Below, piece after piece: positions 50,005 through 61,459 of a stretch of 64,000 nucleotides of DNA. Each line of letters starts with the position of its first letter. The stretch's first letter is position 1. Origin of the DNA: Epiperipatus broadwayi (taxonomy: Eukaryota; Onychophora; Udeonychophora; Euonychophora; Peripatidae); contig JAQFVV010006273.1 of NCBI GenBank assembly GCA_028023455.1, forward strand, positions 4,881,128-4,945,127, written 5' to 3'. The notes beneath the pieces are model-generated. The model was given only the letters and a program-made list of their open reading frames with translations, did not search any database and had not been told where the DNA came from. The translations under genes and the position numbers were made by a program.

Positions 50005-51666
50005 AATGAAGGAATCAAATTAAGTGTAGCCCAAGGGATAAATCTGATTTATTATTTTTTTATTTATAATATTAATATTCTCATTTTCAGACAATTAACT
50101 ACTTCAGTATTTCATATTTGCAAAAATAAAATCTATTTATTTTTTTTAAATATGTTTCCATGTTCATTTGTTGATGGTAAAAGTTACTTGCATGTAAATA
50201 ACTAGAGATTTGTATCAATTTCAAGAGTTAGATGTGTCAATGCAAATTATTAATTTCTAGAGCTTGTGTGGATCTCATGCTCTCAAAACTAGATTCCATT
50301 ATGATGTTAGGAGCCAAATTTTGAACAGTATCTACATGGGCCAAGCCAAGAATTTCTGGTAATTAGAAGTTATAATGTTTCAGTATTTGTAAATCAGACT
50401 TTTAATAATATTCATAGTTTAAAAGTTATAAATATTTTTTCATTACTTTTCCTCTAAATTCATATCCTTTATTTCATATGGGCATATCCTTTTGATTGTC
50501 ATGAGTTTAATAAACTACTAAACTTAAATTTTATTTTTTTAAAGGTTGATGTAAATTTAGATAATGAATCTGAATTTAAAATGTTTGCATGGCTTTTTTT
50601 TGGTCATGTGATTCCATAAGTATAACCATGTGAAAATATAATTATTGCTTAAATTAATTTAAATATTTGCGTGGTTTTTTTAAGTCACATGATTCCATAA
50701 GTATAACTATAAAAATATAATTATTGCTTAAAATTGATTTTTATTATTATTATTATTGATGAAAACTGAAAAAATTGCATCTTACTTTTTAATCACGTGA
50801 TTACATTTTTTATAACTATGAAATTTGTTTTTTTATTATTACTAAAAATGCTTGATAAATTAGCAAACTTAAATTTAAACTAGCAATTGACCCTTTGCAC
50901 CATTATTATTTTTTAACATTTATATTTTATAAGTTATAATCTTTTGGCATATAGTATAATTTGTATTTTAAATCTATCAATTTTTTGGTTTTGAACATGT
51001 GAGTTTTTAATTAATTTTTTATTTTATTTTTGCCCTTTACTTTTTCTCTTTAAGTACTCTAAATTCATATGCTTTTCAATAAACTAGTGAACTTAAATTT
51101 GATTTTTTAAAGGCTGATGTAAATTTGGATAACGAATCTGAATTTAAAATATTTGTATGCCTTTTTTAGTCATGTGATCCATAAATATAATTGTATGAAA
51201 ATATAATTACTGCTTAAAATTGATTTTTTTTATTGTCATGAATAGATAAATGGTTTAATAAACTAGCAAACTTAAATTTTGAAATGGTGAATTTTGTTTT
51301 AATTTTTTAATCACATGATTAGATTTCTTATAACTACAAAATATGGTTTTTTAATATTTTTGATGAAAATGGTGATTTTGTAATGTTGATGAAAAAGTCT
51401 GATCAAACCAAGTTTTTATTTTTAATTTTTGATGAGAATTGCAAATTTTTTGATTTAATATTTTAATCACCTGATTACATTTCTTGTAACTATGAAAATT
51501 GTTATTTTTTTTTAATTTTTGATGTAAATGGCGATTTTGTAATGAATGATCAGATCACTACAACATATAGATTGATTGATGTCATTTATCACTTGGATGT
51601 GTCAGCCTGGGTTTTGGGCAGTTCTTATAAATCAAAATGGCTGTGAGCACATACTAAAACAGCACC
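50005..51666 (-). repeat. Right TIR of the Merlin-like element
   Basis: Inverted copy of the left arm, lacking the nested insertion. It holds six E-box-like palindromes near 50608, 50688, 50796, 51173, 51314 and 51470. Confidence 0.75.
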
Positions 51667-52550
51667 AAATGTCTATTATTTTACTTGCTTAGATGAAGGG
51701 TCAGAACATAGCTATGTTTATGAGTCTTATCATAGCTTCAGTGGGGTGATATCTTCTTTAATTTGTGATTTGTATTTTTGATTCCCCATTGGACTTTGCA
51801 GAGCATGTCTTTAATTTCTGGAACATCTTTCTCTTTTGTCAGTTTTTAATAAAACATTTATTAGACAGATGGTGTTTTTAGATTTGTAAGGTGTCAAATT
51901 GCTCATCATTTAACTAGTTAAAAATGACTTATTGTAATAGACTTTTTATGGTTAACATTTCTTTCAGAGCTGTAAGTGGATCTTTACAAGGCTGGATAAT
52001 AGGTTTGACATTTGTCTTGCTTTACAATTGCAAGTATGTGAATACATTTGCAACTAAATGAGTTTAATAACAGTTTGAATGGGCTCTGTGCTAGAATTTT
52101 TATCTTATGCTCTCTTATGGGATGACAGAGAGCAGTGGACAGTGATTTTTTTCTATTACATTATTTCAAATATCTTGGGCATAATTTTCTACACTATGGT
52201 TGGAAAAAACCATTACAATATATTTTGCTGAGTTTTTATATGATTAGCAAATGACAGATATGCAGATTTATTTTATAAATTTGTTTTCACTAATAACTTA
52301 CTTAATCTATTTATCTAAAAATTTCTGGGATTCTCATTTTACTAATTGATCTAGTCTGAACATCCACTGTTTACTTCTTATTTTTAAGACAAGTAATATT
52401 TAAAACCCTTTTAGCTCAGTACTGATTTTTCCCAAAATATGTTACTAACATTTAGTGAGCATAAACAACCAGGAAAAGTAAAGAATTAGAATGGGATCGG
52501 AAAAAGACTGCAATGAACAGTCAAAACTGTAATAATGATAATATTTTTTT
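51667..52550 (+). repeat. Local direct duplication, copy 1 (right of the transposon)
   Basis: Starts AAATGTCTATTATTTTAC and runs collinearly with 52954-53720. Shared anchors include GTCTTTAATTTCTGGA, CTTTCTCTTTTGT, CATCATTTAACTAG and TAGACTTTTT. Copy 1 continues leftwards at 43897 and below, on the other side of the transposon. Confidence 0.75.
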
Positions 52551-52849
52551 GCTTAAAAGGGGTAAAAATATTGTAATTATTTTAAAAAGATATATTATTT
52601 TATTGTTTTCTGTAAATAAAAACATAACTTCACATTGTCAAACTTTTAAGCCATTATAAAAAAATTGAAAAAATGCTAAATGCACTTTACCAAATAATGT
52701 TATGTGTCTCCACAATTTCACATGGTAATCTTATTTGGCAGCTTGATGCTGAAGAGTTCCTGCAAGATGTATGTAACAGCAAACATATATACTACTTTTG
52801 GTTATTTTTGGGTCTTCTCTCATATATGACTATAGATATACATGCAGTA

Positions 52850-53720
52850 AAAAACCAAAGTAGTAATTGATGTAAAGAAATATACAAAGGAACAGTAAAA
52901 TATTAATAATTTGCTGACATTCTGAAAATCATAGAAAGTCCAAAATAATATTCAAATGTCTATTATTTTACATGTCTAGGCAAAGGTCCAGAACCTAGCT
53001 ATATTTGTGAGTGAGTCTTAGCATAGTTTCAGTGGAGTGATGTTTTTTCTAAGTGTAATTTGCATTTTTGATTCCTCATTAGACTTTGCAAATGATGTCT
53101 TTAATTTCTGGACTGTCTTTCTCTTTTGTATGTTTTTTTGCATTTATTGGGCAGATAGAGTTTGTGGATTTGCAAGACACTGAATCATTCATCATTTAAC
53201 TAGGTATAAATGATTTATTTTAGTAGACTTTTTGGGGTTAAAACTCTGATTTTTTGGAGCTGTTGATGGACATTTATAGGGCTGGACAAAAAAAAAATTA
53301 AAATTTTTTTGCTTTATAAATGCAGATATATAGACATAATCAATAAATAACTGAGTTAATAACAACAGTTTAAATGGAATTCATGCTAAAATTTCAAGCT
53401 CACTCTCCCATGTGATGACAAAATAAAATAGACTAGCTTTCTATACTCCATTACTTCTAATTTCTTAGACATAACTTCATGTTGCACTAAAATTGAAAAA
53501 GACCCAATACAATATATTTTGCTAAATTTTTATATGGTTTGTAAACTTTACAGTATTCAGATTAAAATTTTAAAATTTGTTTTTGATAATAATTTACTTA
53601 ATCTATTCATCTAAAATTTTATGGAATTTCCATTTTACTAATAGACCTGGTCTGAATGTCCATTGTTTGCTTTTTATTTTTAAAATATAAAAATATTATT
53701 TAAGACAGTTGTGCCCCATT
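52850..53720 (+). repeat. Local direct duplication, copy 2, with empty target site
   Basis: 52850-52953 resembles the sequence left of the transposon (AAATATTA(A/G)TAATTT..CA/GACATTCT, (G/A)AAGTCCAA). 52954 onward resembles the sequence right of it. The target AAATGTCTA is present once at 52954-52962. Confidence 0.7.
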
Positions 53721-54975
53721 ATTGACCTTTTGTAAAATATTTTTATAACTTTTAATAAAAATAAAGTAAAGAGTATCTTGTTTTTGATATAATAGAGATG
53801 TTTTTGTTATCGACAGTTTTAATTACTTAGCAAGATCACTGAATTTGCTTGTATACCTTGTGGCTAATCAAGCTCTTAAATAGAAACTATTTTATCTATA
53901 ACTAAATGTGATTCTTACACACCTACAACTCATGAAGTATTTATATGATAAACTTAACAATGCTAATTAACATTAATTTAACATGAAGTTAAAAACTGAA
54001 TTATTTTAGAATTTAACATTCTGTGACTCTATCAATGCACACTTATACTAATACTATAATTAATTCTGGTTTTAAAGAAATGTTTTTTAATATTAAAAAA
54101 ATGAAATTTTAAAATAGAGCATATATATGAAGATGTTATTATATATACCTTCAATATACACACATACATAATTAGTTTCCATAATATCACACATTTTTAA
54201 AACATAAAAGTAAACATTTGAAAAAACAAGCAAATAATCCTCAAAATTTATTTTGTAATAAAACTGGCACAGGTTACAATTTTTTTCTACAGATCTTCAT
54301 CATTTGTTCAATTTATCAATACCAAATTAATGCACTTTCAATTATGTTTGACAGTTATAAACAAAATTGTAATATACATATATATATATATTGAAATGGT
54401 TACATGTCTCATGGCATACAACAACATAGTAGTAGTGTGTGTGCATATATATATATAAAATTGATAAAAAAAAGTATAAATATATATAAACAAAAATTTT
54501 TTGTAGATATTTTTTATATTAAACAGGAATAACAGTTAAGGATTAAACAATTTTGAATTTAAAAATATTTTTTTTAAAAATTAAACATTTAAAAAGTTTT
54601 AATTAATATTTTATTAATTCTAATTTTGAAATTAAAATGAGCATGTTTTTATTTACAATAGATATTTTGGTAATTATGAAATTCCACTATCTATTTTTAT
54701 TACATTAAGAATTTTTTAAAATTAAAGCTTGTATAACATATTTTGATAAAAATGTTACAAAGTTGTTTTTCATTGGATTAAAATGAATTAAAAAGATACT
54801 AACATTTTTCAATCAAGATAAAACTTATTTTTAATTAGTATTTTTCCCCACCCTGACTAGAAAAATGATCAAAAAATATTAGAGAGGAGTTTTCTTGGAG
54901 TTTTTACAGATTGTGACAGCATGATAACCATGAAGATATAACTGAAGACAAGACAGTGCAAGTCAATCACTGCTA
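53721..54975. other. Non-coding AT-rich DNA
   Basis: Nothing recognisable. It has several short AT dinucleotide runs near 54380 and 54450. Confidence 0.55.
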
Positions 54976-55200
54976 GTTGGCAATGTTAGAGTTTGAATTC
55001 ACAAGGATGTAAAGGACCTGATTTCTGTTTTCATAGTCCATATTATGTACAAGACAGTATTCTTGAAGTCTATTAAATTCTAAACTAAATGGAGCTGATT
55101 GAATGTCATAAGTTACTAGAATTATGTCTCCTGAAAATGACAATAAGCTTATATACTGTTTAGATGGGACAAGCTTACCAAGAGAGTCCATCATCTTGAT
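54976..55200 (-). pseudogene. Short reverse-transcriptase scrap (motif C region)
   Basis: A 73-codon open stretch reads MMDSLGKLVPSKQYISLLSF, then SGDIILVTYDIQSAPFSLEF, then NRLQEYCLVHNMDYENRNQ. The pattern 'F-x-D-D-I-x-L-x-S ... L..RL..YC..HN(L/M)..N..KT' after the catalytic box of LINE reverse transcriptases fits well if SGD is a decayed ADD. No other block is seen within 1 kb on either side, so this would be an isolated fragment. A splice-acceptor-like TTTTCAG at 55131 lets it be read as an exon instead; I prefer the retroelement reading because of the motif order. Confidence 0.45.
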
Positions 55201-57057
55201 GTAAAATTAGTTTATCTGTATACTACTTTATCTATATGCAGAGAAGCACAGATAAAGGTACTGCACTATATGTTTATAAAACTGGTGAGTTATTTAAAAT
55301 AATTTCTTTAGTGAAAATGACATTTGTAATTTTTTAAATTATAAAATTTTTTCATGTAAATATTTTTCTTTATTCAACAAAAAGATGAGTTTCCAGTATA
55401 TTTTATTAATAAAAAAATCCAAAATTTTTTCTAGATTAGAGAACAAAAAAAACCTCCATTGAATCTCACAATAATTTTCTTTTTTTAAAAAAAAAAAAAT
55501 TTTTTTTACTATTAGAAATAATAAATGAATTAATAACTTTGATTCATAATATTTTTTATACATACGCACATAATATGGATGTATTTATGTATTAATAAAA
55601 ACAAATATATTTTTTAAATGTCTATGAAAATTTGAACATGTTAATTTTTAAATTATTGTATAGCACATCGGACTACTTATATATATGTGAATTTTATGTA
55701 TTTTGACATTGAATTAATTGTTTATTGAGAAAGTATATGATTTATTAGTTTTATTTTTTTTATAAACACTAGTGGGTGCACACATTTCTATGCACACACA
55801 TGTATATTAAATCAGTTATTATGTATTTGAAAATAAACTTTATTTATAGGTTTATGACAGTTGCCATATGTTCATAAATTATTGTATCACATGTCTGTTC
55901 ACTGATATATATGGGTTACAATGTAAATCACAATGTGATAGGTAAATCTATTAATGAAAATCAGAAACCTTAATTCATAGGTTTAGCATACCCAGTAGAC
56001 TTTAATTTCAGTTTTATTGTTATTAATAAATTGATATTTCATTGTTAAAGTTATTTCAGTGCATTTATTTAATCCTAAAATATTATATATTATATGCTGG
56101 ATTATATCTCTTGCTCACAGTGATAGCTATAAAACTGTTATTCCAGAGCTAGATTAATACACAATGGTCATTTATATAAAAAGGGGTTTATATTAAGTAG
56201 ACATGGACATCTAGAAGATGATGATATTGGATTGGTGCAATGGGGATAGCCTTTAATGTCCATGCACTACATTTTATTTAGTTTAGTATTTATTAGAAAG
56301 GAAGTTAGTAGTTGGTCAGTACATTGAAGATATGAAGTGGTCAGAGAATTATTAATGATCAGCATGTTTTAGTATCTCAGCATTATTGTTTTATTGTTAT
56401 ATATATTCTGATGGATTGGTACATAAGATTGTGCATCCAAATTAATGTTTAAATAATGTGCACCAAGCTGAGAAGGGCAAATTAATTTGCCTAGTCTATA
56501 TTAGATCCATTTCAAATCCAGTTATAAGATTGACTGATTTATTCTTATTGTTGATCATTCTTGATTGTCTTACTATTCTAATTTTTTGATAATCATGACT
56601 ATGATACTTACACTTTATAAGTATATACAGTATGTAATTTGTTTTGTTCTCTGTTAAAATCTATTTTATATTACTGATAATAACAGACTATCAAAGTATT
56701 ACATATGATAACATTAACAATAATTGCTAGCATTTTAAGTGGTATTATTTTTTTATCAAAAGAGGGTCTTAAATTCTTAAAGATAAATTTCAAACTTATT
56801 GATAACCATATTTATGATGCTTACAAATAGTCTATTTGATTTGTTTTTTCTATATAATGTTAATGATTTAATTTTAAAATTGAGAAATAAAAATGTTTTA
56901 TAGATGATTGAAAGCAATGAAAGTCTATCACTAATGATTGGTTGCAGTACTTACTTATTTAACTATAGCACCTATTTTTTTCCAAATCACTTATATATAT
57001 AATAATTAATAGAATTGAGGTAATTACATTCATTAAAAAGATATGAAGTTTAGCTTT
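55201..57057. other. Non-coding AT-rich DNA
   Basis: No element or gene recognised. A long A/T palindromic run lies at 55480-55506. Confidence 0.5.
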
Positions 57058-57360
57058 TGTTGTTACCAAGAAATTATCAATTACTACAAATTAACAATTC
57101 CTAAGGTGAAGCAAGTTTTTCTCATAAACTTATAATATCTCTTTTGTTGGGATCTTTTGTTGTGTAAAAGGTCAACAAAAAATCCCTAACAAATGAGATA
57201 TTATAGAGTTATGAGAAAAATTTGCTCAACATCAAAAATTGTCAATCCCTTTTATTTTAACAAAAGATATCCAACAAAAGAGATATAGGTTTATGAGAAA
57301 AACTTGCATAGCTTCAGGAATTTTCAATTACTAGTAATTGATAATATCTTGGTAACAACA
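57058..57360. repeat. Fold-back element, about 300 bp
   Basis: The left end TGTTGTTACCAAGAAATTATC mirrors the right end GATAATATCTTGGTAACAACA, and pairing continues over about 95 bp (GCAAGTTTTTCTCATAAACT with TTTATGAGAAAAACTTGC). A third, inverted copy of the inner part lies in the middle (57184-57232). Weaker similarity extends about 17 bp beyond each end. There is no coding sequence. Confidence 0.75.
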
Positions 57361-57464
57361 GAGGTTAAATTTAATATCTATTTAATAAATATTATTGCCT
57401 TATTTTTATTAATTATTATAACAACAATCCATAGAAACATTTAATTCAATATATATACACACAC

Positions 57465-58381
57465 ACACCTGGTTCTCGTTTTATGCGGTAGATAGGTTCC
57501 TCAGAAAATGCACACAAAAGAAATCACACAAAAATAGACAACTTACCTTGAAAAATGGGGATAGGGGGTTGTAATTTTCAGAAATCGCATAAAAGCAAAG
57601 CAAGAATGAAAAATTACTTTAAAATTCGCATTAAAAAAATAAGGAAATAAAATATGACTAATAAAAAATTTCAAATATTTGAAAAAAAAAATACAAGATA
57701 AACTTTTTTTACTTTTTTTTATTAACTACATTATTTAATTTTACATTTTCATACATATTTTAATCATTAAAGGTTGTTTGACTATTTGACAATATGCGTT
57801 CATTTGGGAAATGTTAAGAAATCAGATTCGTTATGTGACATACAACTAGCGCCACTTTCAGTCTTGAGCTGTGTTATTGATTTTTTTTGTTTCTATATTT
57901 AAAAAATGAGATTGTAATCAAAACAAAAAGATTATAGATTATCATTAGAAAGATTATTTTCAGTTTATAAAATCAATAAAATCTTCATTATTATTTATTT
58001 TAAAAATGTAAAAAATTATTTATTTCTGTTATAATTAACAAAATACATTTTAAAAGCTTAAAATTTTTGATTATTTATTGGGATATTTTTATATGTAAAT
58101 ATAAATCTATTATTATTATTATTATTTACTCATTAGAATAAGTAGGTTATTACATAGAAGCTAATATCCTAAATGCAGCTTCAGGCCATATTCATGTTAG
58201 CTGCTAATATAATGTTATATTTTTAAAAAAAAATATTTCAAGTCAAAATAAGTTATTAATAATTTAAATTTTTTGATATCTAATAAATATAGTGAAATAT
58301 GAAAGATATTAAGAAGAAACATGAATTGCATAACTTCAAAATTGCATTAAAATAATCTGCATAAAACAAGACCCAGATGTG
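57465..58381. mobile_element. Non-autonomous TIR element, about 0.9 kb
   Basis: The left end CCTGGTTCTCGTTTTATGCG (from 57468) mirrors the right end CTGCATAAAACAAGACCCAG (58357-58376), giving TIRs of about 26 bp. It sits between CA/TA dinucleotide runs on both sides, which hides any target duplication. A splice-donor-like CAAG/GTAAGT is present on the minus strand at about 57542-57551. There is no coding sequence. Confidence 0.6.
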
Positions 58382-58608
58382 TATGTATATATATATCATA
58401 AATGTACCCTTGAAGGTTTTTGCAATGATATATATTGCAGAGGCTCTTACTATATGGTGAAACTGAACTGATTTCAGACTCCATATAGCTGTCTAGTTTG
58501 TTTGGCTGGATTTGAAGATACGTATCTGAAAAATTCATGCTTTCAAACTGATAGAAATGTGTTTTATAAATGCTGATTGTAGAGTTAGTATTTAGATCTA
58601 GTTCCTGG

Positions 58609-58670
58609 TCTTTCTACCCTTTACTGAGGTGAACCAACTAGCTCGAAACCATGGTCTAAAGGTTGGAGAC
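58609..58670 (+). ncRNA. Degenerate type-I hammerhead ribozyme motif
   Basis: In plus orientation, CCTTTA (58618-58623) is followed by CTGAGGTGA, then GCTCGAAACC (58641-58650), AT, GGTC (58653-58656) and TAAAGG (58657-58662). GAAACC/GGTC gives the three-pair helix III with a GUC cleavage site, and CCTTTA/TAAAGG gives helix I, extended by GTCT (58609-58612) with AGAC (58667-58670) across an internal loop. Small helix III type-I hammerheads of this shape are known from Penelope-like elements and retrozymes. The CUGANGA box is damaged (CUGAGGUGA) and helix II pairs poorly, so self-cleavage is doubtful. The surrounding 58400-58760 sequence is probably part of the parent element. Confidence 0.5.
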
Positions 58671-58758
58671 AATGAAAGAGATATTGAATTCTATCTCTCT
58701 CAGCATTTATGTAAACAAAAGCTTGTTAGGAACTATTGGTAAAGCTCCATCTAGTGAT

Positions 58759-58761
<3 letters not shown>

Positions 58762-58801
<40 letters not shown>
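58762..58801 (+). repeat. (AT)n microsatellite, about 40 bp
   Basis: Uninterrupted dinucleotide run right after the hammerhead-bearing segment. Confidence 0.95.
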
Positions 58802-58804
<3 letters not shown>

Positions 58805-59822
58805 TTATAATGAAACTAGTCAAACTATTAATTAAAAATCTGATATGGTAATCTGAAATCATGTCATCTAGTAATTTTAATTTGTACTGCCAATTTTTAA
58901 TTGATGGTTTTCTTGGTTATCTAATAAAGTTGCATAGAGAAATGTATTATCGTGTGAATATTTACATTTAAAACTTCTTGAAAATTATCTAATTATATAT
59001 ATATATCATAGTATATACATTTTTATTTTATTAAAATTTTAAGTTTAATAGAAGGATATATGATTGAGAAAATGATGAGTAAAGTTGTAATCTTCTTAAA
59101 CTGCTTCTCTAATAATTTTGATTAGTATTTCTAATTTAATTAACTAATATTTCCATTTTATTTTTGTTAATTCCCTGTCTTTACCATAGCCTCATGCCCT
59201 TATCAATTTTCTGCATTAATTCTGACAACAGAACTCATTTACATAACCATATTTTGATTTTTAACTACTTGCATAAAATTCTGATTCAAACATTTTTTAT
59301 GGTTTTTTTTAACTTTTTGTTTCTTTGTTTTGCTCTCTATCTTTCTTTTCTTATGAACTTAGAATGCTTATTAATAAGTCAATTATTTTATGTAGCATGA
59401 TGTTTAATGTTGTTTAAATATTAATGTTTATTAATGAAAAATTGCTAGATGTCAAATTATACACCAAAAATAAAAAGTTTTACATTTTTTCTATATTTTT
59501 AATTCTATATTATGAATAGAATTGGTTATAAAATATTTAGAGCAATAAAGATTGAGAAGGCAAACAGATAAATTCCAAAAATTGTTGTTTAATTAGAGAG
59601 GGTGCAAAATAATATGCATTTATCAATGTAATTTTATTTTTATCATTTTGAATTTGTTGAAATTTATTGCTTCTAAGTATATACAATGTACATCATTCAT
59701 TATCTTTGGGGAACAATTGAGGAAGAAAGGAGTAACAAATATTTACCCTGCCAGAATAATAATACAACTTACTATAGCTTTACCAAAATCACACTTTTCT
59801 TTATGTTTGCCGTAATATCCTA

Positions 59823-61459
59823 TAAATATAATTTTTCCAAACTTCAAACACTTTTTAGCAAAAATCTCTATTTGTACATACACAGACACCTACATTTCGA
59901 CTGACCTGCAGTCTTCTTCAGAGCTATTATATAATGAACAAAATAAAATAAAAAAATATAACTATATAATAACACTATAAAACATTTTAAACAATAAAAA
60001 ACTAAATCAAAATAAAAAATATATATATTAAAAAACTGAAATAAATAATCAAACTTAGATAAAATAATATAAAATAAAATGTACTACATAAATAGAAAAT
60101 AAATATAAATTATACATGTGTATTCCTAACTTTATACATATATACATTCAAGGACAACTATTAATCTGAAAAATTATCTATTTTATTATTATTAACAATC
60201 TACTAATTATCTCTATTCTTCATAAACCCAACTTTTATGATTAATAACTAAAACTCTTTTAATTTCAAATTATATATTTATTATTTCCCTACTCATTCTT
60301 CTTTTAAAATAAATATTTTATATTTATTATTATTTCTGAACATTTAAAACCTATAAACATTATAATCCCTAAACTCACCAAGTCTATTTTGATCTTCCAA
60401 ATGAAAATAAAAATTCGTTTTTTTTCAAAAAATTATTTTATACCCTAGCTCCCCCTAATACATGTTATTTAAACTAAATATATATCCCCTACAACTCTCT
60501 ATTTATATATATTATTTTTTTATTTTTACACTTTAACTTTATTACCATTATACAACTCTCACAAATTTATATCATACTGCCTTATATGTCTTTATATATA
60601 TATATATCATACAACTTTATTTACATATATATTTTTTTATTTTATACACTTTAACTTTTATTATTATTTTTATATAATTCTCATATAAGGCAATATGATA
60701 TAAATTTGTGAGAGTTGTATAATGGTAATAAAGTTAAAGTGTAAAAATAAAAAAAATAAAATATATAAATAGAGAGTTGTAGGGGATATATATTTAGTTT
60801 AAATAACATGTATTAGGGGGAGCTAGGGTATAAGATAATTTTTTGAAAAAAAAAACGAATTTTTATTTTCATTTGGAAGATCAAAATAGACTTGGTGAGT
60901 TTAGGGGTTATAATGTTTATAGGTTTTAAATGTTCAGAAATAATAATAAATATAAAATATTAATTTTAAAAGAAGAATGAGTAGGGAAATAATAAATATA
61001 TGATTTGAAATTAAAAGAGTTTTAGTTATTAATCATAAAAGTTGGATTTATGAAGAATAGAGATAATTAATAGATTGTTAATAATAATAAAATAGATAAT
61101 TTTTCAGATTAATAGTTGTCCTTGAATGTATATATGTATAAAGTTAGGAATACACATGTATAATTTATATTTATTTTCTATTTATGTAGTACATTTTATT
61201 TTATATTAATTGTTTTATTTAGGTTTGATTATTTATTTCAGTTTTTTAATATATATATATTTTATGTTGTTTTTAGTTTTTTATTGTTTAAAATGTTTAT
61301 AGTGTTATTATATAGTTATGTTTTTTAATTTTATTTTATTTTGTTCATTATATAATAGCTCTGAAGAAGACTGCAGGTCAGTCAAAACGTAGGTGTCTGT
61401 GTATGTACAAATAAAGAATTTTGCTAAAAAGTGTTTGAAGTTTGGACAAATTATATTTA
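59823..61459. repeat. 1.6-kb palindrome: two head-to-head element 3' ends
   Basis: The left arm (59823-60588) is a near-identical inverted copy of the right arm (60682-61459). The 93-bp spacer is itself a partial third copy of the inner left arm (near 60490-60590). Read outward, each arm runs through CTGAAGAAGACTGCAGGTCA, then GTAGGTGTCTGTGTATGTAC, and ends with GTGTTTGAAGTTTGG. The right arm has AATAAA at 61410-61415, so the arms look like two copies of one transcribed element 3' end facing away from each other. No coding frame is seen. Confidence 0.85.

Larger units (their letters stand above)
43898..51666. mobile_element. Merlin/IS1595-like DNA transposon with kilobase TIRs
   Basis: The left arm (43898-45162 plus 48398-49272) is an inverted copy of the right arm (50005-51666). 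Anchors include GCTGATTTAGTATGTGCTC against GAGCACATACTAAAACAGC at the tips, and TAGTTATCTAAAG...GGGCTACACCTAATTTGATTC against its complement at the inner ends. The 0.73-kb centre carries an ISXO2/Merlin-type transposase relic. The ends read GAGCTG/GGTGCTG inward, flanked by a 9-bp duplication. A diverged duplicate of the flank near 52.9 kb carries an uninterrupted target, which supports the boundaries. Without the nested insertion the element is about 4.5 kb. TIRs longer than 1 kb with internal tandem repeats are unusual for the family. Confidence 0.75.

Noticed and set aside
59164-59400. 78-codon plus-strand hydrophobic frame
   Set aside because: Composition follows the T-rich background; no motif.
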